Positions 1-17,392 of a stretch of DNA of 64,000 nt are shown here, one piece after another. The translations under genes were made by a program, and so were the position numbers. The DNA comes from Takifugu bimaculatus (taxonomy: Eukaryota; Chordata; Actinopteri; Tetraodontiformes; Tetraodontidae). The stretch spans positions 20,417,080-20,481,079 of the forward strand of contig CP034990.1 of NCBI GenBank assembly GCA_004026145.2, read 5' to 3'. How positions within the stretch are numbered: position 1 is the stretch's first letter; every line of letters begins with the position of its first letter. Below the pieces are notes generated by a model that had not been told where the DNA came from, searched no databases, and saw only the letters and a program-made list of their open reading frames with translations.

Positions 1-1666
1 AGGTGATGAGGATGAGAAAACCCTGAAAGAGTCGCAGGTGCGGCAGGAAGGTATATTTACATTCATTCTTTCAGCTGTTATTGGACCGTCTCAACAGTCC
101 ACTGAGCTCACAAGTGAAAACACAAAGAAACAGAAACTACGGGGCGCTCACAAGGCCGAGTCCCGCTGAGAGATTTCCAAACCACTGCCTCTCCGGAGGA
201 ACATTTTTTTTATCATTCTCCAAGTGCCCATTAACTGTCGGTTCCCTTTCCATCCGGGTTCTGTTCCACGCTCCGGCACAGAGGGAGCTGCGGCTGAGCT
301 GCCCACGTTATTCCGTGGAGGCCGTGCAGACAGAGCTGGAATCCTGAGAGACAGAAAGCAGGAAAGTCTCCCTCGCAGTGGAAGACATGTAGGTCAGAGA
401 GAACCTAGGAGATGGAATAAACAGATGGTGCTCCCAATCTAATGTTGCCCCTCTGCTCTTTTAAATAAGGGTCCCAGAGACAAGGTCTCTTATTTCACCG
501 CTCTGTCAGAGGGAGCATGTAGACGGCAAACACTCAGTGCTAAAGCTCGTCCCTCATTTACCTTCTGCCTTTTCCATCATGGCTTTGAACATCTGATGGC
601 TGCAGAAATCTCCCCCAGCCCCCACTCCCACCCCCAATTAGAGTCTGATAACTAATCTATACCTGCAGGAAGTAAACGATTACACCCCTGGGAAGAAGTA
701 GTGCAAACAGTGGCACTGTCATTGTTGAGGGCAGGAGGGAGCATGAAATCGGTGGAGAGCAACATGGGTTTGCGGCCAACGTTTCGAATGAAAATGTTAA
801 AATAGCGAATAGTTCTCAGTTCTATTTCTTTCTGGATGATCTGCACCTCCCAGGCTAAGTTATGCTCAACGGCCAGTGCAGCCAGAACCAGACCACAGAC
901 AAGGACACCACAACTGGAAACAGGAAGAACCACTGCAACCCTCCAGTCCCTCGTCTTTATTTATGTAGTTACTGTACCATGCTAAAACCACAAAATGAAC
1001 ACAATTATGCAAACTCGGTGCCACTACAGCTGCATTGTTTAAGTGCTACGTGAGAAGATGGGCCCCTGCACAGAATGGGTAGTAATATGTTCAGCTCACT
1101 CATTTGTCCTTATTTTTCCGACCGTGGAACGTCATCCAAGAGCCAATCAATAGTTTAAGCGATCACTCAGAGACATTTCTTATCAAAGCTCGCTGCTCTG
1201 GGGCACAGCCTGGACCATCGTTTGTGCCTGGATAGATTAGTCCTGTCTTCCTTGGCTCTCCATCAAACTGTGGAGAGGAGGCGAGTTCAGCGTCCAACTG
1301 ATCAGATCAAAGGAGAACCTCTCAAATAAGAGTGAAAATGTGTGCATTTGCATTTAAAAGGACATACAATCACAGCTTTAATGCTCTCCAACTGTTTTCA
1401 ATACCATACTGTAGACAACTGTTTTAATGAGGAAATTAAAAAGAGCTATTAATATTTACAAGTATTGGAAGCATGAATGTTATAGCATCTTTACTGCACC
1501 ACGAGAGTTTCAAGTTTTACTTTTACTGCAAAAACCGAGATTAAAACGAGCAATCGATTGATTACAGTCTTGATCCTTTGATGCCACCTAATCCGAGTCT
1601 TAGTGTGAGGATGTTGGAAGTAAAGCATCTGCATACGGAGAAGTTTGGGGCTCTAGTTGCTACTTT
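1..1666. other. Non-coding, nothing recognised
   Basis: Unique sequence 3' of ppfibp2. Short open frames (up to 93 codons) lack family resemblance. Four substitutions separate it from the right copy. I see no repeat or RNA gene. Confidence 0.7.
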
Positions 1667-1769
1667 TGTGTGTGTGTGTGTGTGTGTGTGATAGCGTGTG
1701 TGTGTTGGTGTGAGTGGATGGTCTGTCTGTGTGTGCGTGTGTCTGTGTGTGTAAGTGTGCGTGTGTGTG

Positions 1770-1811
<42 letters not shown>
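1667..1811. repeat. Compound GT microsatellite 1, left copy
   Basis: About 145 bp of GT repeats with one interrupting block (GATAGCG, TTGGTGTGAGTGGATGGTC). The right copy has two such blocks and is 113 bp longer. Confidence 0.97.
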
Positions 1812-1812
<1 letters not shown>

Positions 1813-2689
1813 AACCTCTGGCTCTGCCTCTCGGTGTGTTTCTGTGACGTCTCTGAAGGAACTCTGTGAAAAGGAGCATTGTGCAGAGGGAGTGCTGTTT
1901 CCCTGGTGGCTAAAGCTCGTAAGCCCCTCTCCTCCACATGGGGCCTTCACAGGAGGACCTGAGCCGGTCTAGAAGGCACCAGAGATTACTCCATCTGAGA
2001 CAATAGCAGAAGAAAATTACACTTGTTACCCGGGGAGAATATGACCGTTATAGCAAATATGCGACATGATTAAAAAGAGAAGGATTTTTTTAAAAAGCAA
2101 CAATGAACAGAGACATAAAACATTCTAGGTAGAAATAATAACTTTGATCTTTTATTAATTACAGAGGGGTGGAGCCGTGGAAAGGTGTAAGGCACTGTAG
2201 CTGTCTCTTGTTTTATTTGATGATGGTATTGCTAAATCGAATTTATCCCTACAAATTAAATGGAGCTAGTCATGAACTTGTTTATGAATCTTGTCAAAAG
2301 ATACTTTTTTCCTTAACCAGCCATGTTTGTCTAACCAGCAGCTCATTTCCTCTGGCATTTTATGTTGTGTCCACTTTGCAAAGTTTGGGGCATCACATGA
2401 CTTCCTGTCATCTGCGACCGGTTGAGTTTGTCATTCAGTTTTGGCATTTGCTGCTATATTCATTTGCCCGTGTTGCACCAACCACAACGTAGCGTGCGCT
2501 CACATCGGAGCTGTTTGTTGGGATCAGACCTCCTTTCCTTGGATAGTTCACCAAGCTCAGTACTGCCCTCACATGAGGGTTTAAAAAAGAACCAGGAGTG
2601 ACTGAAGGTGTTGAATTGTTCATTCCCTATCGAAACAAGTCCTCTTGCCTACCCTGATGTGAAAGTGGCCTCAGTCCTGATCAGGGTCA

Positions 2690-2780
2690 TGTTCATGTCT
2701 GGGTTGTAGGAGGAAACTCGACAACACCCACACAGGCAATGGGAGAACACTCAAAGTCCACATGCAAGGACCCGGAGGTG
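2690..2780. mobile_element. Degenerate fish interspersed repeat fragment, left copy
   Basis: Contains GGAGGAAACT, CCCACACAGGCA, GGGAGAACA and CAAAGTCCAC in order. This is the recognisable core of a very common fish repeat (often seen in LINE/SINE-derived sequence) that usually reads like GGAGGAAACC...CCCACGCAGACA...GGGAGAACATGCAAACTCCAC. About 90 bp survive, with no open frame. Recognition is from memory. Confidence 0.5.
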
Positions 2781-3163
2781 AGCTCGCCTCACATATGGAA
2801 TACATGTGTTTTAAAAGCCTTCCAGGCACCCACATTAGCTGCGCACCAGTAGCCTGCTTAGACAAAGCTGATGCTGCTAGATAGACCAGTCATGTTGAAA
2901 GATGAGGTGTGCTTAGGTCTAAAACCATGAGGCCATCCTCCCAATGTCAGAGTGTGAGAGAGAGGACATTTATACGTAATGCTGCTACTGTGGGGACGAT
3001 TGTATGGAGCTGAACAACTATATGTGGACACACTCTTATCCACTCATACATCATCTTGTCACAGCAGCAATCTAAATTTTATCCTCCTTCTAATCGCAAG
3101 TGCCCTGTAAATAGGAAGAAGGGCTGTCAGGGATGAGTTAAAGGAGGCGAGACGTTGATACGA

Positions 3164-3193
3164 CGGCCCGCTAAGGTCAGACGTAGCGGGCCG
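3164..3193. repeat. Perfect 10-bp GC-rich inverted repeat, left copy
   Basis: The arms CGGCCCGCTA and TAGCGGGCCG are exact reverse complements around the 10-base spacer AGGTCAGACG. The arms are far more GC-rich than their surroundings. It is preserved exactly in the right copy. The function is unknown. Confidence 0.9.
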
Positions 3194-4020
3194 CGTGACC
3201 GAGTGGGTTTGTTTCCAGCTGTGTCGAAGTTTCCTTCACAACATTAAGTGCGTCGCCCGTCTTTGTCACGTCTGCGGCTTGTATGAGGATAAATTCAGTG
3301 CGGTTGTCACCCTGGTTACGCTGTGTGAGGATTGATGGTCTTCAGAGGCCGGCGATCCATCACCATTGCAACGGGATTTCAGGAATCTGTTCCCGATCAC
3401 ACCACATGGCAGGGGCCCGCGCAGTAATGACCCCTCAGCGCGACACCACAGGAAATCGATACCGGGCACTCAAGGTCAATGTACTGTTGGAAAACTACTT
3501 AAGCTCTGACAAATGCAGGAGCCGCCTGTGCAGGAGACAGGGCACTGACAGCTCCGCTTCCTCCACTGGCCATTCATAAAATTACACCACATTACACGCC
3601 GCTGACATCGCTCAAATGAAGGGAGGAAGTGCCTTTCAGGCATTATCATAGTTTATTTTTCCTATAATGCAGAACGTCAGATGGTGGAGTTAGTGCCAGC
3701 CTGGTTAGAATCATCTGACCAGTGTGGGCTCAATATTAGTTCAATATTTGTTTGCTCTACACATTTTTTTGGCCCTCGAGTCCCAGTGAGTGGACCCATC
3801 GGGGACCACGACAATGGCACCAACAACCAGGGATATTTTAAAGAAATTCAAATATGTGGTCAGTTCCAACCAGAGGAAGTGTCCCACCTATCTTAGCACC
3901 ATGGGATACATGGTGATCCATCAAAGTATCTGAGGTCAAACCCAAGAAATGTTCTCTGTGTCACGCAAACTTGTTCACAACTTTTGAGTTTATACTGCTA
4001 ACAACTACACAAACGAGCAT

Positions 4021-4038
4021 AGATGTAGATCTACATCT
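4021..4038. repeat. Perfect 18-bp palindrome, left copy
   Basis: AGATGTAGATCTACATCT equals its own reverse complement over all 18 bases. It is conserved in the right copy although substitutions lie within 35 bp on both sides. Confidence 0.9.
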
Positions 4039-6123
4039 GCCAAATAAGCCACGTGTTACATTTTACGTGTTACAACTCCAAACCCAACCTTTTGGGTCAC
4101 ATGTAAGCTGATTTATAAAGGGGCGCACCGCTTCCTCCCACTGCTGTCGGACCCACACAAATGTACATCCTACACGGAAAAACTCCTTTTCTTAATCCTA
4201 CGCACAACAAAAAAAGGAACATAAATTGTAATGTAAATCATGCTTACACGCGTGAATTTGCTGCTGCTTGTTTGTGTGTTACGTCTGTCTGTTATAAACT
4301 GTATGCCAGGAATTAACAGAGTGAAATTTGGGCGAATTACTAGGTTTGTCTCCACTCTGGCAGCTACCAGGAAGCCACAACCCTCGGAGCGGTGTCAGCT
4401 ATCCCTGCTTTTTCCAACGATCTTTTTAGATTGCCCTCTTTTGCGTCATGTTTGCATTAGATTTCCAGCCACCAGAGTAACAAAAATCCATCACTGTTTA
4501 CTTCTGGTTGGATCTTTTTTTGTTTTTACTTTATTTACTGAATTGAGGCGCGACTCCGAGAGGCAGCCTTTCCTTTTTAGGAACTCACACATTCCATTCA
4601 GGCAAATACATCCAGTAAACTTAACCTACAGCATGAGGACATTTAGCAACTTTTTACACTGCTTTTAGTAAAGAAACTCTAAAGTCCTTTACTTGAAAAA
4701 TGTATTTTAAATTGACTGTAGAGCTCAACAGTTGACATGCCACCATGCCTCAAGTTATTTCCTTTGGGGTTATGAATACCATCAAAATTCTGCATTCTGA
4801 AAGGCAGGAACAGGTTTTCATAAGAAGACCCAAAAAAGTCCAGGTTCATAGAGGAGAAGAGAACAGCCCTTTCTTGTCAGACAGCAAAACCACAACAAAG
4901 GCATTTCGGGTAAGAACTTTCTCGTTCTCGTTACAAGACTTCCTCTGAGAAAAGCAGCCTGGTAGACAAACACCACAGCTAATGTTGATTGTGCTACAGT
5001 GGAGTACCGCTGAAGTCGTTTTACGAGCCTCAAAGGCCTCGGACAAACCGTGCATTAGATCTAGTTCGGGACGTGTTTGAACATGAAAAATTAGCAAGGC
5101 CCTCAGACAGTGGTCATTATGTGGTCGCCACTAGGCTTTTCCATCATAACCAGGCCAAATGGGACATGATGCTGGGCCAAAGTGGAACTTCCCTCAAGCA
5201 TGGTCCACAAATAATAAGGACAAGAAGACAAGGGACATACTGAGGGACATAAACTGATAAATGTACCTGCACAATTATGTTAGCATGCAGTATAATGTAA
5301 AATGAATAAACTTATTAGGGTACAAACCCTCATGGTATATTACATGAAATGTCCAAAAAGTACCTTTTTCAAGGTAGTTAACCATTAGTTGCTGCAGTCA
5401 GCTGTGTATGCTCACATACAACACACGGCACATCTTTTTCTTGCTGCTCAAAGTGATTCCTAATCCTAAGAATTAGTACTTAGACTGAGATTTCAGACCT
5501 ACAGTTATGTCAGTTTTGTGTGTATTCAGACCATGATGTCAGCGCTGCCGCAGAGGTTTATATGAAGTCATTGTTTCCAGGCCACCACAAACGGCTTTCT
5601 CATGCGCTTTTAGTGTACGTAGCTCATCCTTTAGCTCAACCTCGCATGGCCCCTGACTGACCATAGCCTCAAGGGCTTCAGTGGTTGTTTCAGAGGAAGC
5701 AGACACCAAAAGTCAAGGGGAAGGAAAGTATATTAAGTGAGTAAGAGAACATATAATGGGAAAAACAAGAAGGAGGCTTGGACAGGGAGGGATGGAGGGC
5801 GTTGTTTGTGGTCTACTCTTGTTACCGTAACCACAATGCTAAAATCTCTCATCATTGTGGCTTCTCTGTCATGACAGTGGTCAGAAGACATGGAGATGAT
5901 GCCAGAAGACACAGTCTACTCCACATGGCCCATGTCAACCCCACTCTTAGCACTGTTAGCAACATCTATACACAGACGTCCATAAACATGCACCGCCGAC
6001 ACAAGCTGGCATTCTCAGGATTAGGAAGTCTGCGCACGCAGTTGCTAACTTGACCCCTGGTTGAGGGATCCAACGTTTTGACCATTGATTGAATATGCAA
6101 ACACACCCACCGCTGGGAAAAAA

Positions 6124-6136
6124 CCAAGATGGCCGC
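6124..6136 (+). promoter_or_regulatory. YY1-like motif
   Basis: CCAAGATGGCCGC is close to the YY1 consensus (AAGATGGCGGC). It is preserved at 41713-41725 in the right copy. No transcript start is apparent nearby, so it may be chance. Confidence 0.25.
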
Positions 6137-6858
6137 TGCGTGAAATGGCCAAACACTTTGTGGAGGCTCTCATTGTTCCTGGTTCCAACGGTAAACCCGA
6201 CATGAATGGTTCCAGGATCAAGTGTGCCTTTGATCTTTTGGTGTTCACCATGCAGCTACGCCCTACTGTCAAGTTTCCATGTAGCCACACAGAAGTCTGG
6301 TTCACATGAGCACATGAACATGGCTCTCCACATGCATCACAGCCCTACTTGAGATAAGTTCAGGCACTCTGTGTATTTTCCTGATATTTGAGGCTTAAAA
6401 TCTAAATTCATTCACTGGCATAATCATCCACTTAATGCAGGATGAGGCATTAAGCTTCCCTTGATGTTTTCTGGGCTGCAAACAGGGCTCACCACAATTG
6501 TAATGTTTGTGGCTTAAGGCTGTTCGAGCTGGCAGAACACCGCAGCACAGAAGCTGCTTCCTCACAGCTTTAAGACCCCACAGAGACGCACACCAGGAGG
6601 ACTTTTATATCGCCAAATAAAGCCCTTTAAAGTCGGTTTTTACAACATCACAGGCTTTTACCTGATGAAGAACCTCCTTTGTTTTTTGGGACTTTTCTTG
6701 CATCTAATCATGAACCCTTAAAGTTTTAATGGCCGCCAGTAACGTATTGATAAGTAATATCAGCTGGAGACTGGAGCTGAGTTCACAGAGGGTAGCTGGG
6801 GCCACCTTCAGCGCTCAGGAGCCCGAGAGCGTGCACGTGTTTACAGGAGAGGAGACAT

Positions 6859-6860
<2 letters not shown>

Positions 6861-6912
<52 letters not shown>
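6861..6912. repeat. CA microsatellite 2, left copy
   Basis: About 26 CA units without interruption; eight bases longer than its partner. Confidence 0.97.
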
Positions 6913-6913
<1 letters not shown>

Positions 6914-9900
6914 GTTGGGGATGCGCATGTGAGCCTTATATCAAAAAAAAGATTCCAAAGATTGGTTGACTGACAGGTGAAGTAAACACAAGTTAATTCT
7001 GTGGATCAGCAGTCTGCTTCCTCCTCCGGACGGTCAGCTACCTGTCAGCGGCACCCTGCTGATTCTGCCGACCCCGAGGCGGCATTTCACTGCGCACGCC
7101 TGGGATGACAGGCGGACGCAGCATAATCAGTGGCGTTTAGCCCAAAGGCACACAAACACAGGTCAGCGCTCCGATGCAGCCGTCCTCGTTAAGTGTGGAA
7201 AGTGCAGCGAGCTGCAAAGCACCGCCACCACGCAATTAATAACAACAATAATCAGAAACATTCAATAAGAGCATAAGCTGCAAATGATCAGAAGGGTAAA
7301 TATTTGCACCATATCTGTGGAGGGAAAATGAAAACCCAGCAAAGTGACCCTTGAGGTGACTCTGGTAGCTCTGGAACCAGAGGAGAGGGCGAGAACGGGG
7401 GGAATGGTGGTGACAGGAAACATCTGAAATGAGGAGACCTTGTGTGGAGAAAAGATAAAAAGACTGTTTACTCTCTTTGTAGATTCCGGAGAGATCTCTC
7501 ATTTATCTCTCTCCTTAAACACAGTGGTTCACCCTGCTGCTAAAAGCCCACCTCAGCAGTTTCTCTCCCTCTCCTTACCCTTTAATATTGATGATTCTCA
7601 CAGGATAAAATAAGTTAAGTGGAGATATGGTAATCCCTCCTCTGCTTGCTGAACTCGTTTGTTTACTCTGGGGTGACTGGCGATGTAGCTACGCCGCTCC
7701 ACTAGCATATAATTTCACATTTAACAGATACTCCTCTCTTTAATCTGCCCACTATCAAGGTCATAAATACCTAAAAGGTAAAGAAATCAGTCTATTGAAT
7801 TAATTATTTGCCAAATAAAAGGGATTCGCACATCTCAGCACGCTTCTCTATCCGGTCTAAAGTTGTTGCTGAATTCGGAAGACATTTTCCAGTTAGGCTT
7901 TCTTTTTTTCCTGGGAATGATTAATGTCTGCAAGAAGAACCTGGAGTGGCACAACACAAAATGGGGCTGAAATCACTTTTACTGGTTATGTGGATTTAAA
8001 GGTCTGGAAAAAGCTTCCACAGGGCAGAAGTTTGAAATCCAATATTCCCCTCCAGTCTGCTGTTCAAAGAACCGCGTCGTCCGTCCTCAGACGCTGTCAG
8101 TCTGAAGAACAAACTAATCTGACAGATTTCATGTGAGACGGTTTCACCTGAGCGTGAAATGAGTGCAGATGTATTTCCTGGTAATAAGAGGTGCAGCGCA
8201 CACGGATACGCACCCAAGGTTACAGCAGCGGAATTCCAGGACACCCCTGCCGATCCACAAACACTGGAAATGGACGATGGATTCCACTGATTAGGGCCTA
8301 GCGTCATCGTATAGTCTGTATGATGAGGGATTAACGTAAATCCTTCACTTTTTATGGGACTCCATGTATGAGTTGTCCTCTGCATCTGAAAGCACTTATT
8401 CTGTAACGGCTTTTTGTGTTTTGGCCTTTACCTTTTATCAATATGCTGTTTAGTCGCTGTAGCTCACAGCTGAAATGGCATGAATTCATCGTTGGGAGCA
8501 GCAGGGTGAGCAGGAATAAAAAGGTCTGTGAGCATTTACCTAAATATGAACTATTCAGGAATAATGGATTAATGCATCACTTCCTGCAGGGAAAAAAGGC
8601 TGAAAACTTGGGACAAATGTCTCCACGCACTAGAAATGTGGAGTCATTAACTGTTTACAATGGCATCTCCTCACGCTGGTCACAAGATCGCCAATGTCAG
8701 GTTGTAAACACAACGAGCAGCCGAGTTAATGATATTAGGCCATTTCAGATCAAGGTTCAATACCCACTGAATCACGCAGTCATGATGGCAGCGTGCAAGA
8801 CATTAACCTGCCTCGCAGAGATATTTACCAGAACTTCCCTCATGACCTGACCGCTCCATCGCTTCTGCTTGGACATTATGGGTTGGCTGAACGCGAACCT
8901 GCATCTATCCGGTTTTATTCTTGTATATCGAGGTTTTTGCCCATAAAAGTGTGTGACCAGAAGGTCAAGAGAAGAGAACTATTAGTCGTGTGTAACGAAC
9001 GGGAGGTAAACGATGTTGACATATTTGTATTTACACATGCAGAAAGGCATAAAGTAAAGGCACTAAAAGCTCTCATAGACAAACTCATCGTCCCAGCAAG
9101 ACCCCTGCAACGGCGGACACCCCGGCCAGAACAATCCATTTGGGCTCCCGTCAGCATTTGCAATTAGGCTCCATCTCCTCTGCCCGCGTTGTCAGGTTCT
9201 TGTGCGCCGCGTCAGTCTGGAATGAATCACCTGTACGGTTTAATTACTGGGTCTTTTTTACCCGAGCCCACCCACCCGCCCCTGTCAGCCTTATTCGTGC
9301 TCGCCCCATTATCAAACTGGGGCAATTTTCCAGCAGCGGCCCCCGTCTCTAATGCGTGCCCGCTTTAAACAAGACAGATGATGGTCAATAAAAGTGTTGG
9401 AATGAAGCCGTAGAACGGCGCTGTGGGTGTTGGGAAATCCAAAAAAATGGGCGGCGAGGATGAGTCAGTGATGGCCTGAAGCCAACGATAGGATGCGTTC
9501 TTTAACTCCAGTAGATTGGTTTAAGTGCTAAATGCTGAATCAGCCGTGACGAGTGGGATCCCTGCGGTGGGATTCATCATATTCACAGATTTATCAACTT
9601 TACTACCTTGATGCTCCTTCCAGATTGCATTACACACATCTGAAGCGGCGCCTCAGAATCTTGACCTTAGCTCCTGTCGAGCGTTCCCAGTTCGGCCCCA
9701 GTTTATTCTACGATCACAGCAAACGCTCGACGACGCCTTAAAGGACGCTTTATTCAGAGTAGCCTGAAAGAACCAGCCCAGTGAAGGAGATCCTGCATAT
9801 ACAAGCAGGAGAATGTCCTCAAGCCTCGAGAACTTTCGCTGTTTATTACACACCGCAGCTGTGTACGGAGGCAGGGCATTCTTTAAGTCCCACAGCGTAA

Positions 9901-11103
9901 CTGACAAAATCATAGATTTCTCAAAGGAACCTGCTGCTCTTGTGAGAGATGATGGATACGCAGTGCTGGGATGTGGAAGGGATGTTTAATAAGCTTCCCC
10001 GGATCAATAAATGACTGTACACTGCAAATTAAACAGTAAATCTTATCAGAGATGGTGAGTGATTCTCTGTCGTGCATCGAGACAAACAAACGCCTTCACT
10101 GTCTGCAGAATACAGCTAAATTCATAGCACGTTATTATTGAGTGCTAACCGTAAGTTAGCCTGAAAGCCCGTCAGATCCTGGACTCTTTCATCAAAAACT
10201 CTGACGGGAGCCATGCGAAGACGTAACGAGGAGCGAACATTAAACCAGTGCTGCGGGCGTGCAGAGGGCAGCGCCAACGTCGAGGTTTGACTCTTTATGT
10301 CCTGACTTCATTAAGACCTTCAGCCTCCAGAGGAAATAAAATGAAATTTGTTTCCACTATGCTGCCAATGATTATTTTCACTGTTCCGCAGCAAATTATG
10401 AAAAAACAGGCTGCAAGATTTGACAGGGAGAGTGTGAGAGTGTGTTCTCCAACCAGCCCACTCATCGCTGTGCTACTTGGGAGTCTCCCTGAGCGTTATG
10501 GGCTGGAGACGTCAGGAGAATATCTGCGGCTTGACCACAAAAGTGCAGACGGCAGACTGGACAGGACGGGACTGGACCGTGTCCCGTCTAAAACTGGTGG
10601 AGGGAGATGAACGCATGGACACGTGATCTCCTGCCGTGTGTGTGAGGGAGCGTTTCTAAATGGTGGTTCTTCTCTCCAGTCCGTAGAGCCGAGCTCTGGT
10701 CTGGAGCCATAAGTCAAGTCTGGGTTTAGCACATGACCGGGGCCGGCCGAGGTTCGCTGCGGAACCGCAGCCTAATTCCTCCAACTCTGCAAGGAGTCGT
10801 CCCGTCTGCAGCCCAGAGCCACGAGCAAGCGGCGGCGAAGGAGCGGGGCTGCACGCCAGCGCCAGGGCCCAGGCGGCTGTCACCCCTTCACATCTGGTTG
10901 CTTTTTAGCGTTATGTGTTGACTTTTGGGGATTTGCGAATGCGGGTTTTCAGGTCAGAGCCTCATTTAACATTGTTCTTAGACTTTTAGCCGATCGTTCA
11001 AGCACTTTCAGACGACTACACAAACGTGCTAAGTTCCATTATGATCTGCCGCCACAATAAACACATGTGGTCGTGTTTGACTGCCAAATCACAGCTGAGA
11101 CAC

Positions 11104-11105
<2 letters not shown>
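6913..11105. other. Non-coding, nothing recognised
   Basis: Mixed-composition unique DNA. Frames at 8416-8850 and 7996-8385 are open in both copies but lack family features and flanking splice sites. The interval 10,600-10,900 is GC-richer with several CpGs, without a recognisable promoter. Confidence 0.65.
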
Positions 11106-11181
<76 letters not shown>

Positions 11182-11226
11182 CGTGTGTGCGTGTGTGTGT
11201 GTGTGTGTGCGTGTGTGTGTGTGTGT
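11106..11226. repeat. GT microsatellite 3, left copy
   Basis: About 121 bp of GT with GCGTGC interruptions near its right end. Confidence 0.97.
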
Positions 11227-15043
<3,817 letters not shown>

Positions 15044-15129
15044 CTCTCAGCTCTGTGCACCTCTAATCAGCACAATAATGCAATTTTTGTGGTTAAATGA
15101 CAAAACATCTCACCCAAATCTTAAGCTGT

Positions 15130-15580
15130 GTTAACTTTTAACGTCAAAAGCATCGATAGCGGCAGTATGCTAATATCTCCGTCCCCAGTCGGAGTTGCCA
15201 AGGGCTTGTTTCTCTTGTGTATTATCATAAATCATAGAAGGCCTATTTAGTCATTCAATACCATGCTGTCCCACAGGAGTGTAATCTGTTTACAGGAGCA
15301 CTGCAGCTTTGCACAGGACTTTCAAATCCATACCAAATGCATTTTTAATTGGTAAATAAATGCAAAATGCATGCTAACAGGCAATTGTGGCGCTGCTCCT
15401 GAATGTTTAAATATGGTTCTAAGCATGATGTTCATATTATGGATTTTACATCAGGGCCGGTTTCAAAGGTGATTTATAAGGCAGGAATATGGTCTCGGAT
15501 TTAGAGCATCACATTAGAAAAGCTCGGAGAATCTGACAAAATACACATTCTTTGGTCTTTTAATCAGCTTCTCCAAGGCT
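15130..15580. promoter_or_regulatory. Candidate conserved regulatory element (POU/homeobox-like motifs), left copy
   Basis: Low-repeat sequence with ATGCTAAT (15167-15174), AAATGCAT (15335-15342), TTTTTAATTGG and AAAATGCATGC, typical of POU and homeodomain binding clusters. The two copies show no difference over roughly 650 bp here, against about 0.35 % elsewhere. At that rate identity over 650 bp is unremarkable, so this is only suggestive. Confidence 0.25.
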
Positions 15581-16123
15581 GAAAGTTCCAGGGACGAAGT
15601 TGCGCGGCGTCAGCCGCCGCTGCCGCCGTCGCCCTTCGATTTCGTCCAGTAACGATGGGGTTAATGGTGGTTTTCGGCGGGACCTGACGCGCTGTGAGTG
15701 CTGCTGCCGAGCCTCCCAGAGGTCAACACGCAGTTATCATGTGCCCACCAGTTATCACAGATTATGGCGTGGTGATGCGTGGGGGCGGATTTGGGCTTTT
15801 TGCCTCAACGTGCATCCGTCGCTGTGTTGCAGCACATTTATCTGCTCCTCAACAACCAGGTTAAACATTCCAACTTTATGACGTTAAGTGGGCAAAATAA
15901 AAGCGGGAGCAGGCAGTAATTGTCCTGATTTTATGATGTACTGTCAAATTTTGTTTTATATGGACTGACACTAAACATCATCAGGTTTATGATGAGTCAT
16001 TATGAGCAAGGCACTAAAACGCAGCCGTAAAGAGCCGCAAACACACTTTCATACCTGTTTAAAAAATTCCATCTTCTTTTGCCCGGACCTGATTAATCAG
16101 GGACGGAGAGGCTGTGCAGTCCT

Positions 16124-16371
16124 CACACACACACACACACACACTCACACACACACACTATCACACACACATACAAACACACACTATCACACAAACACAC
16201 ACACACTATCACACACACACACACACACTCTCACACACACACACACTATCACACACACACAAACACACACACACTATCACACACACACACCCAGGGACAC
16301 CATCCACTCACACCAACACACACACACACACACATACACACACACACGTACACCATCCACACACACACTCA
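16124..16371. repeat. Compound CA/CTAT microsatellite 5, left copy
   Basis: About 248 bp of CA repeats broken by CACTATCACAC blocks and two CACCATCCAC blocks. Its length equals that of the right copy. Confidence 0.97.
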
Positions 16372-17392
16372 CTAATGTGCAAATTACCTTCCTGCCTTGC
16401 TCCAATCTGCATATTTTAGTATTTAACTGGTCTGATCCAAACACAGCGAGTGTCAACGTGCACGTCTGCATTAATACGAGCGCTCGTGTCTTTGTGTCGA
16501 ACAACAATGCTGAGACTCCTCGAACCTTCCAAGAAGTGATTTGGGACGGGAGAAGGTGGCAACATGCCATTTGCACACACAGGCAGTAAATCAATACAGG
16601 CAAAGATTGAAGATTAAGCCTTTATCGTGCTTTTATCAGGTCCTTATCAAAATATGAGCGGCTCCAGCCTCAGGGGAGATCAATGGACATTCCTGCTGCT
16701 ACTGACACCAACACAAGGGCATCCTCTGCTCCACCTGCTCTTATCTGAACAGGTAATCGCACGGCCACCATCCATTATTTCATCAGCTCTGGGGATCAAA
16801 TGTGTTCGTTAGATCTGCTCCCACTCACACACACACACACACACACACAGTCTCATCAGCGTGGCGATGATCAAACACGTGCACGGCTCCATACGCCCCC
16901 CGTGGCTCCCAGAGCAGGCCGCATGATGCTAACGCTAACGTGACGTTTGCTGTGTGGAGAAGAGCTGTGTGTCTTATCTCAGCGGTGTAAAACTGGTGTC
17001 AGTTGCAGGCTGATGGTGAATGATCAACCCCAGCAGCGTGACAGGACTGTTCACCCTGTCACACACCCACAGCCTCTCGGGATCTCTCCGGATCACCGGG
17101 GGAACCCACTGGATCACTGACAGCCTCCCTCCACGCTGCTGTTGGGAGCCGAGCGGCTGTGCGTTACTTTATATGAGAAGAGATCACGAATGCAATTCTT
17201 CTTATTTAACCTCATTTAGGGAACGTGCACAACCTACACAATCAGACCGTGCACGTTGTCCTCGTGGTTACTGTCATAAACTGTGGAACGTTGTTGGTTC
17301 AGTTCCTGATTTAATGTTTCGGTGAGGATCCAGAAAACACCTGAGATGTGAAACAATAGTGCAAAAGCATCACAGCAGCACAGAGATGGCAG
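16372..17392. other. Non-coding between microsatellites 5 and 7
   Basis: Includes the short CA array at 16825-16849. Otherwise I see no gene, repeat or RNA. Confidence 0.65.
16825..16849. repeat. Short CA microsatellite 6, left copy
   Basis: About 12 CA units. Confidence 0.95.

Larger units (their letters stand above)
1812..6860. other. Non-coding block with hairpin, palindrome and repeat remnant
   Basis: Holds the repeat fragment (2690), the GC hairpin (3164), the 18-bp palindrome (4021) and a YY1-like motif (6124). The longest frame (4240-4668, 142 codons) is open in both copies with two amino-acid replacements and resembles no protein I know. No exon is supported. Confidence 0.7.

Noticed and set aside
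4240..4668. 142-codon frame with a hydrophobic N-terminus resembling a signal peptide
   Set aside because: It is open in both copies, but the only two coding differences I noted are amino-acid replacements, the rest has no domain, and there is no promoter or splice context. It is probably chance.
16002..16589. 195-codon frame rich in His and Thr
   Set aside because: It runs through the compound CA microsatellite and has no recognisable family.
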